From Flammula alnicola (taxonomy: Eukaryota > Basidiomycota > Agaricomycetes > Agaricales > Strophariaceae): a DNA stretch of 64,000 bases. The notes under the pieces are model-generated. The model made no database searches. It was not told where the DNA came from and worked only from the letters and a program-made list of their open reading frames with translations. Every line of letters begins with the position of its first letter. Positions within the stretch are counted from its first letter, which is position 1. Below are positions 11,519-23,041 of the stretch, one piece after another. Location: contig JADNRV010000068.1 of the NCBI GenBank assembly GCA_015499995.1, forward strand, positions 62,001 to 126,000. The letters run 5' to 3'. The translations under genes were made by a program, and so were the position numbers.

Positions 11519-12735
11519 AATTGCAATGTCAGTTCTTTCATTGTTTATGTATTTCTTGAGTTGCCATGAGTCTTTTTAAAATTCTCCAAGATAGAGAGAG
11601 TAAGGCAAGAGTACCTTAACAATGTCAATAAATGAGATGGTACTGGAGTAATCTGTGTTGGTAATCTTCACCAGCTAAGGAGGTTCCTTAAATAGATACA
11701 TTGTGTGAATAAAGCAACTGAATTTATGTTAGGTCTAAGAGAGCAGTTTTCAATATGTAAAATATTGAAGTTGCCTTGTGTTCATTTTCATGGTAAGTGT
11801 CATGCACCAAATTGACTGTAGCAAGGTGTTGAATAATTGGATTCAATGGAGTCATATTGCAGAAGCCACCACTGATTATTATCAATGTCCCTAAAGAAAA
11901 TATAAGACCAGCTGAAAAGCAAGAAGATCTTATGCCCTAGTAAAAGAGATTAAAAAGATTGAAGTGCTGGTCAAACAAGCATTAGGTGCAGTGGACAAAT
12001 ATTGTTCATAATAAATCTAATGGATGTTAGAGTCATTACCAGTCTCAAGCTCTAGCTTCACTTTGATTATAATGAGCAGCAGGTTGAAATTGCTATCAGA
12101 ATTCTTCAGGAAGTAGGTAATATCAACTTTGCAGGTACCCTCTTCTTGGAGACACTTGCTAGCTATCCAGATGTGTTTGTTGTTATTAGGAAAAATAAAC
12201 TTCAGGCCTTTTAGGAACTTCTGAAAGTGAACTTTATGCTCTGTCTAAAGCTGAGCTTGGGGGTTGGACATGTGCAAGGTGGGGCATGAGGGAAAGAGAT
12301 TGTGCAAGTCAGAAGTAGACCCAAGCTATCCCACTGCTGACCTTGTTCAGGTTTTCCCACTGCTCAAGTAGATTGATAGCCTTTTCAAAGATAAGTATAG
12401 TATGTTCAGCCTAAAATATAAATGGTGCATACATTAAACAGCAAAGGTTTTACCTAATGATGTCATTGTTTTCTCCAAATAGGTAAAATATGAGTTATGA
12501 GCCTCTATCTGCCTTACACAACTCTAATTTATAATCTAACAGATGTCTTCTAATATAAAAATTCAATTTATCAATGCCTTTACTGATTTCTGTGGTGTCC
12601 ATGATGAATTTGTCAAGATTGGCATTGTCCATGACTTTCAAGGATCCACTGCACATATAAGTCCTCCAACTCTTGTTATTTATTTTGTCTGAGAATTTAC
12701 ACACAGTTCACAATGTATATCATTACCTTGAATAA
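11519..12735. other. Tract with possible decayed exons, no gene recognised
   Basis: May contain the 5' part of the kinase-like pseudogene (a 69-codon minus-strand frame at 12,495-12,704). Otherwise AT-rich and CpG-poor. Confidence 0.3.
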
Positions 12736-12740
12736 TAGAT

Positions 12741-13234
12741 GGAAGGTGTTTGGCTTTGAGGTTAGAACCAATACTGAACACTGGTCCAGTCTTTTGACTT
12801 TTGAGAATAAAAGACCAGTCTTGGTGGTCCAGTCTTTGTGGTTAAGACCAGTCTGAACCAGTAGTTGTACACCTCATAAATTCCATCAAAATGGCTGTGA
12901 GCACATAGAAAATGGTTAAAATCTGACAAAGTTATGGTCAAAACTGCAAAATATCATCTGAAATAGTAGACTTTGCAGAATTAAATCATATTTCACTCAA
13001 TTCTTAACCATTTTTAATGCCCTTGTGCTTGATTTCAAGGTTATATGTTAGGTAATATTGTTTATTAACACAAAAAGTGCAGTCTATGCCAGTCTTAACT
13101 GGTTTTTTTTGGTCTTTTGTAGTCTTTAACCAGTCTAGACTGACTAAGACTGGTCTTAGTTGGTCTTGCCTAGTTTTGGTCTTGGTCTTAGGCTCTGGAA
13201 TCAAAAGACTGGACAAGACCAGACTTTCAAACAC
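12741..13234. mobile_element. Putative MITE with AAGACCAGTC-type inverted repeats
   Basis: Ends read GTGTTTGG at 12,746 and CAAACAC at 13,228-13,234. Inside, copies of CCAGTCTTTTGA and AAGACCAGTCT occur in both orientations near the two ends. TAGAT flanks both sides (12,736-12,740 and 13,235-13,239) but a full 8-bp TSD is not evident. It is non-coding. Confidence 0.45.
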
Positions 13235-13514
13235 TAGATTTGAGTTTACATATCGATAAATATATATCTTGTGATGTACTGTGCAAAAAAAAGTGAGATT
13301 GATGGTCATAATCTCAAGATACAAAGTGGAAGAGAAAAAGGATGTATACAGTGGGGAATATTCCACAGGACCTTCCAGAGCATTCTAACTGTTATTAATG
13401 AGTCCATGTATATCAACATGTTATAAGTTGTTTTGGTTGCTTTACATTTATCAGATAACACTGAAATATTTTATAAGAGAAGCAGGAGAGAATAGTATAC
13501 AACCCACTCTTAGA

Positions 13515-13690
13515 TTTAGTGATGTGCAGGCCTGGCTTGGCTTGGCTTGGCCTGAGCAGGGCCTGGAAAATCTCAAGCCTAAGCTGTGATCCAGAGCTTT
13601 GTATAGCTTGGGCTCAGCTTAAGCTTAAGCCATGGCTTTTCTCCATGTACTAGACTAAGCAAATAAAGCACATGCACCTCAATGTGCAGC
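13515..13690. repeat. GGCTTGG-rich short repeat, possible MITE
   Basis: The tract GTGCAGGCCTGGCTTGGCTT continues with further GGCTTGG units and is followed by AGCTTAAGC palindromes. The outer ends are only loosely complementary. It could be a MITE subterminal array. Confidence 0.3.
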
Positions 13691-13919
13691 AGTCTAGAAA
13701 CATTCATAAATGCTTATTTGACTTAAACTATATTTTTCAGTGCACTGGGTGTCACCTGGATAATATAAGTATGTTATTGAAAAAGTATAATACCAGTGGT
13801 TTTGGGATGTGGAGAGTTCTCCAGAATATCCTACATGGGGAAAAATAAGAGAGTTATTTATTTTATGCTTTCTGGTGCACTCATCACCAAACTGTGATTT
13901 GGTTCCCACAGTATGTCTC

Positions 13920-14210
13920 TACCTGGATGTAGTAGGCACTAGCAATCCTTTATGTAGCTGTAGTATGTCATAGTGTCACAGCATGCCCCAGCATGCCCCA
14001 GTTTTCTATAGTAAATGCCAGTGATTCCACAGTTCTTTATAGTATTTGATAAATACTTCACAGCGCTGGATAGTATGTGTTGGGTACTCCATAACACTGC
14101 CATAGTATGCAGGGATACTTTATAGTGTTGCATACTATATCATGATTACTCTGTAGTGCTGCATAGTATCAAATGAATACTCTCTAATAGTTAATAATAT
14201 CAAGTTGGTG
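13920..14210. repeat. Degenerate tandem repeat (satellite-like)
   Basis: A unit of roughly 35-40 bp built on 'TAGTAT..(G)ATACTCCATAGTGCTGCA' recurs about seven times with heavy divergence. A perfect 10-bp doublet AGCATGCCCC occurs at 13,980-13,999. Confidence 0.5.
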
Positions 14211-14333
14211 TAGTGAGATTTGAGAAAGCAATCAGTATCACAATTTGACAGCTTTAAGCATAATTAAGAGGTTCAACACTATATCTGATGCTCTAGGCAA
14301 TGGCACAGGTACTCCTGTGGGTACCACTGAGGC

Positions 14334-15408
14334 ATTGTTCCACCCCGCTGGTCTGGAGGAGCTGGAGCCTTTTGCTCCAGACGCCAGGCCTGGATATCGT
14401 CTGATGGACCGGCATGCGAGCCGGTTTACATGGATGGCTAAACCCCGTATCAGCAGGGCTGAAGACCCTGATGCTGCGTGGAAGATCATCCTGGACAAAC
14501 TCATCGAAAAATGTGACGATGAGCCAGGTACCGCATATGCTGGTGTCGACGGCTCGGTCCCTCCGGGGCCCTGGCAGGCCGCCAATGGCATTGTTATCAA
14601 ACGGCAGGGCGCTCTGGTTTTGGCCAGATGCCACTCTTCCGGTCGGGCTATAAGCACGGACGCTGAGCTCGATGCCATCTCGGTGGCCATCTCCGCAATG
14701 GTAGCATTTGGAGACGTCACCAGGATAGTCATTTTCACGGATTCGATGCATGCTGCTCGAATGGCCGTGGATCCTTCCCCGCATTCTCATCAGGGCTCGT
14801 CCCTGATCGTTTGTCGGGCACTTGAACGATGGTTCCAGGGTGGTGGTAACCGTAAAGTCGTTTTTGCAGAGTCCCCCTCCGATATGGAGTGGGACATCCA
14901 TCAAGAGGCTCATGACCTTGTCCTGGGGTTTCCTGGTGTACCCGTTGCACCGGATACCCCTCTATCTATCGCTTGGCTTAAGAATAAGGCCGACACTGTA
15001 GCGCGGGATGCCTGGTCGACAGAGGTCGACGAGGTTCCCAATTTACTTGGCTCCAATTTCTTGGAGTTAGAGGATCTAAAGGGTAATCCTCTCCGTCCGA
15101 CCCCCGTTCGCGGTGGGCCGTGGCTTGAAGTCGGCGGCCGCAACTCTCAGTTGTTCGCCCGCATGTGCCGCGTAATAACGAATCATGCTCCGATCGGCTC
15201 GTACTACGAGCGGTTCAAAATCGACGACCCGTTGGCTCTCGGGTGCGTGTGCGGGAAATATCCACAGACTCGTGCACATATTTTCAAGTGCCCCAAGCTC
15301 TTGATGCTACCTCACAGGGCCCCGTACCTAGTATGGGGTCTTGAGAAATTTTTGAGCGACAACCCTAGTGCGTTTGCGTTCAATCGGCCCCCAGCCGGAG
15401 TCGGATGA
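14334..15408 (+). pseudogene. LINE ORF2 C-terminal fragment: RNase H and zinc knuckle
   Basis: Reads in one frame from ALFHPAGLEELEPFAPDARP to the ORF2 stop. RNase H acids are visible in AGVDGSVPPG (D), DAELDAIS (E), IFTDSMHAARM (D) and NKADTVARDAW (D). A C-terminal C-x-C-x7-H-x4-C knuckle (CVCGKYPQTRAHIFKC) follows. The frame is open, but it has no reverse transcriptase or endonuclease and no LINE promoter. The open frame extends a little into host DNA upstream by chance. Confidence 0.9.
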
Positions 15409-15910
15409 GGGACTCTGGACGGGGGGGGATCCTAGGTGTCGTTGGGGCCTTGGCCCAAGACCTAGTGCCCAAAGGTGTTTCCATTATGGTGCGATAAATC
15501 CCGCGAGGGCCGCAGCCGTGTTCGTTGCATGGCTTCGCTTGTGACTCTCTGAGTCTATGGCACGCATCATTTGGAGGACCCGCCATGGTGTAACGACAAC
15601 GTCGAGTTTGCTAACGAAGTGGGGAGAGCCGGGCAAGCTCTGACTTCATCTGGGTGACCCCCCTGTCCACCCTTTTAATCCATATCTACCTTACGTTCGG
15701 TAGCGTTAACAACGCCGCGCGTTTGTATTTCCTGGGCTGCGAGGTCCGCTATTTGGGTTTCAGGCTGCTGCGCAGTCTCGCCCGCGTCGCGCTCGCACGC
15801 GCCGCATGCTCCCCTGCGAGCACCCGTCTTTCTTTTATATTCGTAGTGTAGCCTATGTTTGTATTAGCTAGACAGCCGGACTTCGTTCGTGAACCGGTTT
15901 TATAAATTGT

Positions 15911-15950
<40 letters not shown>
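14334..15950 (+). mobile_element. 5'-truncated LINE with 15-bp TSD
   Basis: The insert begins within the RNase H end of ORF2 and runs through the 3' UTR to a poly(A) of about 34. GGGTACCACTGAGGC flanks it (14,319-14,333 and 15,951-15,965). By eye it is almost identical to 59,368-60,980 of the full-length element; the only differences I found are AAGGCC/AAAGCC, GCTAAC/GCCAAC and GCACGC/GCGCGC, plus poly(A) length. It is a recent target-primed insertion by the same LINE lineage. Confidence 0.95.
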
Positions 15951-15953
<3 letters not shown>

Positions 15954-15965
15954 TACCACTGAGGC

Positions 15966-16373
15966 CTTCCATGTTATGGTCACTGCAAAGTGTTGCTAAG
16001 AATTGATGCAAGTCTGAAGATATCTAATGCCTACACGACTATGGTGCAAGTGTTTTGAGGTTTAGTGACATTCAAATTCCCACTAGACCAGTATTATCTA
16101 AAGTCAAGTTCAGAAGGTAGAAGCAGAGGACAAGTCCTGTAGATTTTCAAGATTGAGCTAGAGAGCTCATCTACCTAAGATACAGGTTGTATACTACTAG
16201 ATCCAGTAACTATGTAAGCTATTGTTCTGTATAGAAAACAATGGTAAAAGAAAGGTAACCAAGCAGACAATATAAGTACAAGAATAGCTATAAAGGAAAC
16301 AATGAAGGATATATTGTAGTCTGAGATGGTAACTACAGAGAAGTGAAATATAAAGAAAAATATGCAGTTATAA
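15966..16373. other. Old sequence between insertions, no feature recognised
   Basis: Continues the pre-insertion host sequence after the LINE. AT-rich, with short frames only. Confidence 0.35.
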
Positions 16374-16382
16374 CATTTCATA

Positions 16383-18563
16383 CTGTACTTTACAGTGCCC
16401 CACCTGTCCATGTGGACTCCACAGACTCCATGGAATTCCATGGACTTTCCATGGACTTTCAACTTAATGATATTTTTCTTATTTTTGTTAAAATTAGTCC
16501 ACGAATGTCCATGGACAGTCCACACCAAGTCCACATTCAGTCCACAAGCATGAAATTAGCAGTAAATATCATGTCTGTGGACTCCTGTGAACTCTCTGTG
16601 GACTTTGGACTTAAGCATAATTTAGAGCTACATTAAGTTGGACATACCAAAGTCCACAGAGAGTCCACGGACTTCTGTGGACTTGTTACTACAACAGACA
16701 TTACAATTCATTAAATTAATAATATTGTTAAAAAAACTAATAAAAATACATGGGTTAACTACTATGATGGGCTAAGGTGGAGAGGTGGGATGGGGAAGGG
16801 GGAATATGCAGATGCAAGGGGCAACACAGCAGCTCTCACTGCACTCATGTGCCTGCAGGGTTATCTGCGGGGTCATGACCGTGGTGTCATCACTTCCATG
16901 GTCATCGGGTCCGTGGTCGGGATGTGGTCACGTGGTGGTCGCGTGGTGGTGGTCGGGATGTGGTCGGGATGTGGTCATGTTCGTGGTCGCATCGTGGTTG
17001 TCAGGTCTGTGGTGGGTCCATGGTCGTGTCATGGTCGGGATGTGGTCGCGTCTGGTCATCAGGTCCATGGTTGGGTAGTGGTTGGGTGGTCGCCTCGGTC
17101 ATCGTGCTGGGCTCGGTCGTTACTTCAGTCTCATGTTGAGTGGGTCAGCAGTCGCCTCATTGTCGCATTGTTGGTTGCCTCATCAGTTGCCTCGCTGTCA
17201 CGTCTTTGGTCACCTTGTTATCACGTCTTTGGTCACCTTGTCATCATATCGGTGATCGCCTCATCGTCGTGTCACTGTCACCTCCATGGTTGCATTGGTC
17301 ATCGCCTCGCCGTCGCTTCAGTCATCACCTCGGTTATCATGGAGTGGTTGTGTCAGTGGTCAGGTTGTCATCAGGTTGGTGGTGTCGTCGGATTGGTTGT
17401 TGTTATCATGGTCAGGTTGGTGGTCGGGTGGCTTGTTGCCTCGTCGTTGCGTTGGCCATTGCATCATCGTCGTTGCGTCAGCCGTTGCATTGTCATCATT
17501 GTGACTGCTCACCCGACATTGGAACAACATGGGAGCACCACATGGTGCTCCTGCTGCCGCTGCTGTCACATGCCTGTCATGGCGGTCGTGTGGTGGGTGT
17601 GGTTCTGGTGGTCCGCCGCGTGGTCCGCTGCCATCGGCATCGTTTCAGCACCTGACGGGCACATCACATCTGTGGGGGATGGAGTGGGGGGTCAGCCGTG
17701 TCTGCGGGGTCATCGTTTACGATGTACCTTGTGGGCCTCCCATGTCCTGGGTCCCCCCTTCACATCCAACGCCCCCACGGTGCATTTTCCCTTATGCGCC
17801 GCGTCGTCACACCGTCCTGCTGTGCCATCATCGTCGTTGCATGGTGCACCAGTGGCGACCGTCACTGCCGTTGTTGCTGTCATGGTCATGGCCATCATGG
17901 TCATGGCCGTGGCTGTCATGGTCGTGACTGTCATGGTCATGGCTGTCGTGGTCATGGCCATAGTCGTGGTTGTGGCCATCATGGTTGTGGCCATGGTCGT
18001 GGTCATGGTTGTGGTGGTCATGGTTGTGGTGGTCATGGTTGTGGTGGTCGTGGTTGTGCGGTGGTCTGCACGGAGGGAATGATAGTGGGAGGGAAGAAGG
18101 TGGTAATGTGGCAGCATTGCAGCTGCGTCACCATCGTTCAGTAACCAGTTGCCGGTTTGCCGACGCCAGTCGGTATATGTATAACCCAATTTGGCAGATT
18201 ATAAATGCCAGCTTGGTGCAGGTGGCTAGAGTGCAACTATAGTTATATTGCTGTATTCATGAGTTCAATTCTCTCACATGCCATTTTATTTTTTTGGCTA
18301 TTATTATTAGTATAGTAAGGGCAAGTCCATAAAATCCATGGCATTGTCTGCAGATAGTCCATGGAGTCCACACCCAAAATGGACATTGTGTGGACTTTTC
18401 GTGGACTTTTCGTGGACTTTGTGTGGACTAACATTGCAATTTGGCAGGTGTTTTCACCAAAACCAAATCTAAAAAAAAATTGTAAAAAGTCCACGGATTG
18501 TCCATGGAGTCCGTGTAGTCTGTGGAGTCCATGTGGAACAGGTGGGGCAGTGTAAAGACCTCC
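16383..18563 (+). mobile_element. TIR element X (2.2 kb, non-autonomous, tRNA-like module)
   Basis: Left end CTGTACTTTACAGTGCCCC; the right end, reverse-complemented, reads GGAGGTCTTTACACTGCCCC, so the TIRs share CTTTACASTGCCCCACCTGT. Flanks are ATTTCATA (16,375-16,382) and ATTCCATA (18,564-18,571), an 8-bp TSD with one mismatch. Both ends carry subterminal arrays of AGTCCAC/GTGGACT units (about 16,400-16,690 and 18,325-18,540). The interior (16,860-18,080) is GTGGTC/GTCATGG-rich low-complexity DNA whose long frames are composition artefacts. A tRNA-like module (box A-like 18,223-18,233, box B-like 18,262-18,272) lies next to the right array. No transposase was found. Confidence 0.8.
17500..17830 (+). 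repeat. Conserved core module of X, present twice in X'
   Basis: The block containing CGTTTACGATGTACCTTGTG and GGGCCTCCCATG recurs twice on the minus strand of X' (around 21,230-21,310 and 21,690-21,750, each with flanking homology). One copy has a 1-nt length change in the middle, so the conservation is not of a reading frame. Confidence 0.6.
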
Positions 18564-18571
18564 ATTCCATA

Positions 18572-18900
18572 TCTCTACCACAAGGGTATATACTCTCAAA
18601 GCCATAGGTTTCATATAGCAGATTAGTGTAAATTTTCAAAGGTACAGGTATCCTGCATGGGTTATGCAAAATATGACATAGAATAAATATAAAATGTACT
18701 TTAAGTACTTATGTGATAGCTAGACTGCATACAAGTGCTATGATAGGCCACAGTAAGTCTTACCGAGAATCAGCCACTCAACATCAACAGAGGTTGCTAA
18801 AGAAATGATCAGTCAACTAACATCTGATAGAATGATATGAACTTACCCAGGATTGAAAGATAGCATTGAAAGCTAAAAACAAGCCACCTTCACCTTGCTC
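18572..18900. other. Old spacer between TIR elements
   Basis: No gene or repeat end recognised. Confidence 0.3.
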
Positions 18901-19600
18901 CAATATTTTTCATTCCTCCACTGATCTCTTCTGGAATGACTAGATTTCAGAGAAATGAACCTGAATCTGCAGGAATAGACTCAATTCTACAGGAATCTTG
19001 ACCAGAATCCACAGAAATGACCAGAATTCCAGATAGAACTTCAATTTGGTGGACTTGGATGGAACTCAGAGAAAAATATCACTGAAAGATTTTGCATTTT
19101 ACAGTAATTGAACCCAGAGCCTCAGCAAAAATCCAGCAGCTAAAATCCCAGACCATTTAACCATTAGACCAGAGGACTATTTCTGATCTACCAAAAACAT
19201 TGGGCTATATACCCTATGTATTTATAATATATTTATAGATTGCATAGCCAATAGATTGCATAGCCAATTCTGAGGGATTCAGGATCAATAGGGCACCATC
19301 AGATTCAGAATTTTAAGGAGGTATATGACATCTCCCTGAGGTAACTGAAATTACCTTATTTGGTCTGTTCCAGATACTGTGGGAACTTTTCCCCCAAAAA
19401 AGTAGCTGTAGAGCACAAATATATCACAATTATATGACCAGCTGCTTTGATTTTCAAAAAAACACAAAAACTCAACCAAAGCCAGTGCTTTTGAAAATTG
19501 CATTTACCAAATATGAAATTTCTTGATTAGGAATAGGTCACACAGTCTCATTTTGATCTTAAGTTATGTACTTATTTCATTTTTGAAAATAACTAGATTG
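18901..19600 (-). mobile_element. Decayed copy of TIR element Y, 3' end lost
   Basis: Begins CAATATTTTTCATTCCTCCA like the copy at 22,104 and stays alignable for about 700 bp, including the tRNA-like module (minus strand, around 19,100-19,175), TTTAACCATTAGACCAGAG, and the CCATCAGATTCAGAATTTT core. Nearly every CpG of the 22.1-kb copy is TpG or CpA here, for example in the segment aligned with 22,660-22,710. The right terminus is not found. Confidence 0.7.
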
Positions 19601-19879
19601 AACCAAGACTCACCAGCCTAAGGTTCTGTTTACAGCTCGACCAGCAATAGAGGTATTTGCTGTGCCCTCTCTATTCCTACTGGAATCCAGTGGAATATGG
19701 GGCCATTCTGGTGAAATCTCCTGCCAATTTTTTTTAAATTTGAAAAAGGGGCAAATTCTGAGATTCTACTGGAATGTTGACTGGAATGCAAAAGGAGTGG
19801 AATGACTGGAATGAAACAACCAGATATTCTACTGGAATGAAATAGAAATGTATTATGATTTGGTGAGTTCTGATGTCTA

Positions 19880-20199
19880 TAGGCGATGGCATGGGTTCAG
19901 GTAATCCGCACAGGTTAACGGGTAGGGTATCCCAGAGGTAGGGTATGGGTTAAATTTTTCCTACCTGTGGGCTTTCGATCAAGCCCTGGAACGTCCAAAA
20001 CGGATGAGTTTTGGGTTACATACAGTCAAAATGATTAAATACAATCATTTTGAGTGTATCTCCCTCAAAACTTGTCTGATTTTGATGTTTTAGGGCTGGT
20101 TTTGATGGGTAAACCTGTGGGGTTATGAGTAGGATTGTTCTACAGGTAGGGTACTGGTTGCTGGGGTGATACCCATGGGTTCACCTCAGCCATTGCCTA
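19880..20199. mobile_element. hAT-type MITE, 320 bp, perfect 8-bp TSD
   Basis: TIRs TAGGCGATGGC at the left and GCCATTGCCTA at the right differ at one position. GATGTCTA flanks both sides (19,872-19,879 and 20,200-20,207). The subterminal parts carry GGGTTC and GGTAGGGTA(T/C) motifs, and the centre is a long imperfect palindrome around AAAATGATTAAATACAATCA followed by TTTT. Non-coding. The 8-bp TSD and GGGTA-rich ends resemble the hAT element at 31,038, but the TIR differs from TAGGGTTCTGCAC, so mobilisation by that transposase is only a possibility. Confidence 0.85.
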
Positions 20200-20850
20200 G
20201 ATGTCTATATATAGAAATAGACATGATTACCTGTCTGTGGTATTGAAATAAAATTGGATAGTGTGCCAAGACATATTTCCAATTAGGAAATTCAATATTT
20301 GAATCAGGTGATTTTGAAAAAACTCAGGTTTGCTTGATTTTTTTTTTGCATTTTTCTCATCAATAGAAGCAGCAAATCACATCATTTCTAAAGGTGCACA
20401 GGTTTCAGAGCAGGTGCTATGATTACATTTTTAGGCATAAAGTTTCCACAGTCCTCACAAGAGCCTAAACATAGTAATATTGCCTGTCTGGGACATATAA
20501 TATAGATATATTTAGAATCTCCTCAAAATTCCAAATCTGATGGTACCTTATTGATCCGAGGTCTTTACACTCCCCCACCTGTTCCACATGGACTCCACGG
20601 ACTCCACGGAATCCATGCACAATCCGTGGACTTTTTACAATTTTTTTCCAGATTTGTTTTTGGTGAAAACACCTGCCAAATTGCAAATTTTAGTCCACGC
20701 AAAGTCCATGAAAAGTCTGCACAAAGTCCACCCAATGGCCATTTTGGGTGTGGACTCCATGGACTATCCATGGACAATGCCACGGATTTTGTGGACTTGC
20801 CCTTACTATTTTAATAATGATAGTAAAAAAAAAAAAAATGCCCTCAACAA

Positions 20851-20912
20851 GAATTGAACCATTGACTGACAGATCATTACAATAGCCACGCTGTAGCCAC
20901 CTGAACCAAGTC
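20851..20912 (-). other. tRNA-like module in X'
   Basis: Minus strand: box A-like TGGTTCAGGTGG (20,897-20,908) and box B GGTTCAATTC (20,851-20,860), spaced as in a tRNA. Not a standard tRNA: acceptor-stem pairing and an anticodon arm are not evident. Confidence 0.55.
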
Positions 20913-22103
20913 GGCATTTCTACATAGGAAATTTTGGTTGTACATATACCGAGTGCCGTCGGCAAACCGGTGACCGGTTACCGAACGATGGTGACGCGGC
21001 TGCAACGTTGCCACGTCACCACCTTTGTTCACTCCCACCACCACCATTCACCATCCCCCTCAGCGTGGACCACCCGCTGATACCGCACAACCGCGACGAC
21101 CATGACCAGGACCACAATAGCGACAACTGCGACGACGGCGGTCACCACCGGCATACCACGCAACATCGATGACAGCGGGGCCCCAACCAGCAGGACGGTG
21201 CGATGACGTGGCACATGAGGGAAAACACACCGTGGGGGGTGTTGAAAATGAAGGGGGGACCCAGGAAGTGGGAGGCCCACAAGGTACGTCGTAAACGACG
21301 CCCCCGCGACCACAGCTAACCCACTCTGTCCCCGCAGATGCGATGTGCCCCCATCGGCCACTGAAACGACGCCCATGGCAGCGTCCCATGCAACTGACCA
21401 CCACAACCATACCTGTCACGCGTCCGCCATGACGGGCACACGACAGCAACGACAGCAGGAGCACACGTTGTGCTCCCGTTTCATTCTGATGTCCGGTGTG
21501 CGGTGAGAACGACACCGAGCCACGACGAGCCCCGGAACGCACGCCGACAAGCCACGATGGCTCGTCGTTGCCACCCCAGGCGACAACACGACACGCCGCA
21601 GCACGCAACGACAAGGGTGCGGACGCGCGAAACCGGAAGACGCGACGACGCGGCGTGTGAGCGACACACACCGCCGGGGGTGTTGGATATGCATGGGGGA
21701 CCCAGGAATGGGAGGCCCGCAAGGTACGTTGTAAACGACGACACGCAATGATGGCTAACCCCCCACTCCATCCCCCGCAGATAGATGTGCCCACCGGGCA
21801 CCGAAACGACACCAACGGCAGCGTCACACGCGACTGACCACCCCAACCACACCCGCCACGTGACCGCCATTCCTGGCACGCAACGGCAACGGCAGTGGGA
21901 GCACATGTCGTTCTGGTGTCAGGTGAGCGGCCGCAACGACCGAGGCAGCGATGAGGCGACAGCGACCCGACCATGGACCCGACCGCGACACGACTACCGT
22001 GACACGACGACCGCGACATGATGACCAACCCGACCACAGACCCAAGCATGAAGCGACGACCACCCCGATGACAAGACCACCAACGCGACCACTACCCGAC
22101 GAC

Positions 22104-23041
22104 CAATACTTTTCATTCCTCCACTGATTCCTCCCGGAATGACCGGATTCCGGAGGAATGGACCGGAATCCGCAGGAATGGACTCAATTCCGCAGGAATC
22201 CTGACCGGAATCCACAGGAATGACCGAAATTCCGGTTAGGACTTCAACTTGGTGGACTTAGACAGAACTCAGAGAAAAATATCATGCAAAGATTTTGCAT
22301 CTTTCAGGAATTGAACCCAGAGCCCCGGAAGAAATCCAGTAGCTAATATCCCAGACCATTTAACCATTAGACCAGAGAACTGTTGCTAACCTACCAAAAA
22401 CATCGGACTACATACCCTATCTATCTATAATATATTTGTAGATTGCGTAACCAATTCTGAGAGATTCAGGGTCAATGGGGTACCATCAGATTCAGAATTT
22501 TAAGGAGATTACAAATATGTATATGTCATCTCACTCGGGTAACTGAAATCACCTTATTTGGTCTGTTTTGGGGACCGTGGGAACTTTTTGCCAAAAAAAG
22601 TAACTATAGAGCATGCTTCCAGAATCACAAATATATCAAAATCATGTGACTAGCTGCTTTCGTCATCGAGAAAAACGCGAAAAACTCGCCCAAAGCCGGC
22701 GGTTTTGAAAATTGCACTTGCTAAATATGGAATATCTTGATTAGAAATAGGTCCCACAGTCTCATTTTGATGTCATTTTATGTAATAGTGTGATATTTTC
22801 ATGTTGGTGCTAAAAATAACCATATTTCCTTTTTTGGAAAAACCGGATTCCGGTGGCCATTCCGTTCCGGCCATTCCTGTTGGGTATTCCGGTTGCAGCT
22901 TATTCCAGTCTGCATTCCTCCGGAATGAAATTTCGCATTTTGGCTGGCCTCTCAGCCAAAATGACCCAAAAATTATTCCTCCGGAATGACCGGATTCCGC
23001 AGGATTCCGGTAGGAATCAGTGGAGGACAATAAAGACCTCC
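22104..23041 (-). mobile_element. TIR element Y (938 bp), nested in X'
   Basis: Left end CAATACTTTTCATTCCTCCA; right end, reverse-complemented, GGAGGTCTTTATTGTCCTCC. CCGACGAC flanks both sides (22,096-22,103 and 23,042-23,049). That sequence also fits the GACGAC-rich host element, so the TSD is likely but less unique. Subterminal arrays are GGAAT/ATTCCGG units. The core contains the CCATCAGATTCAGAATTTT block and a tRNA-like module. CpGs are intact, so this is the best-preserved copy of the family. Confidence 0.8.
22307..22379 (-). other. tRNA-like module in Y
   Basis: Minus strand: box A-like TGGTCTAATGG (22,364-22,374) and box B GGGTTCAATTCC (22,307-22,318). The same module, in the same position of the core, is present in the decayed copy at 18.9 kb and, degraded, in element Z. 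The A-to-B distance is about 12 nt longer than in a typical tRNA. Confidence 0.65.

Noticed and set aside
14245..14333. N-terminal 30 codons of the frame starting at 14,245 as part of a gene
   Set aside because: This part lies in host DNA before the LINE insertion point defined by the TSD; it is in frame by chance.
16790..18189. Long frames (up to 430 codons) on both strands in element X
   Set aside because: Composed of GTGGTC/GTCATGG low-complexity repeats giving Val/Met/Ser/Trp or Thr/Met runs. Open on several frames at once, with no domain; composition artefact.
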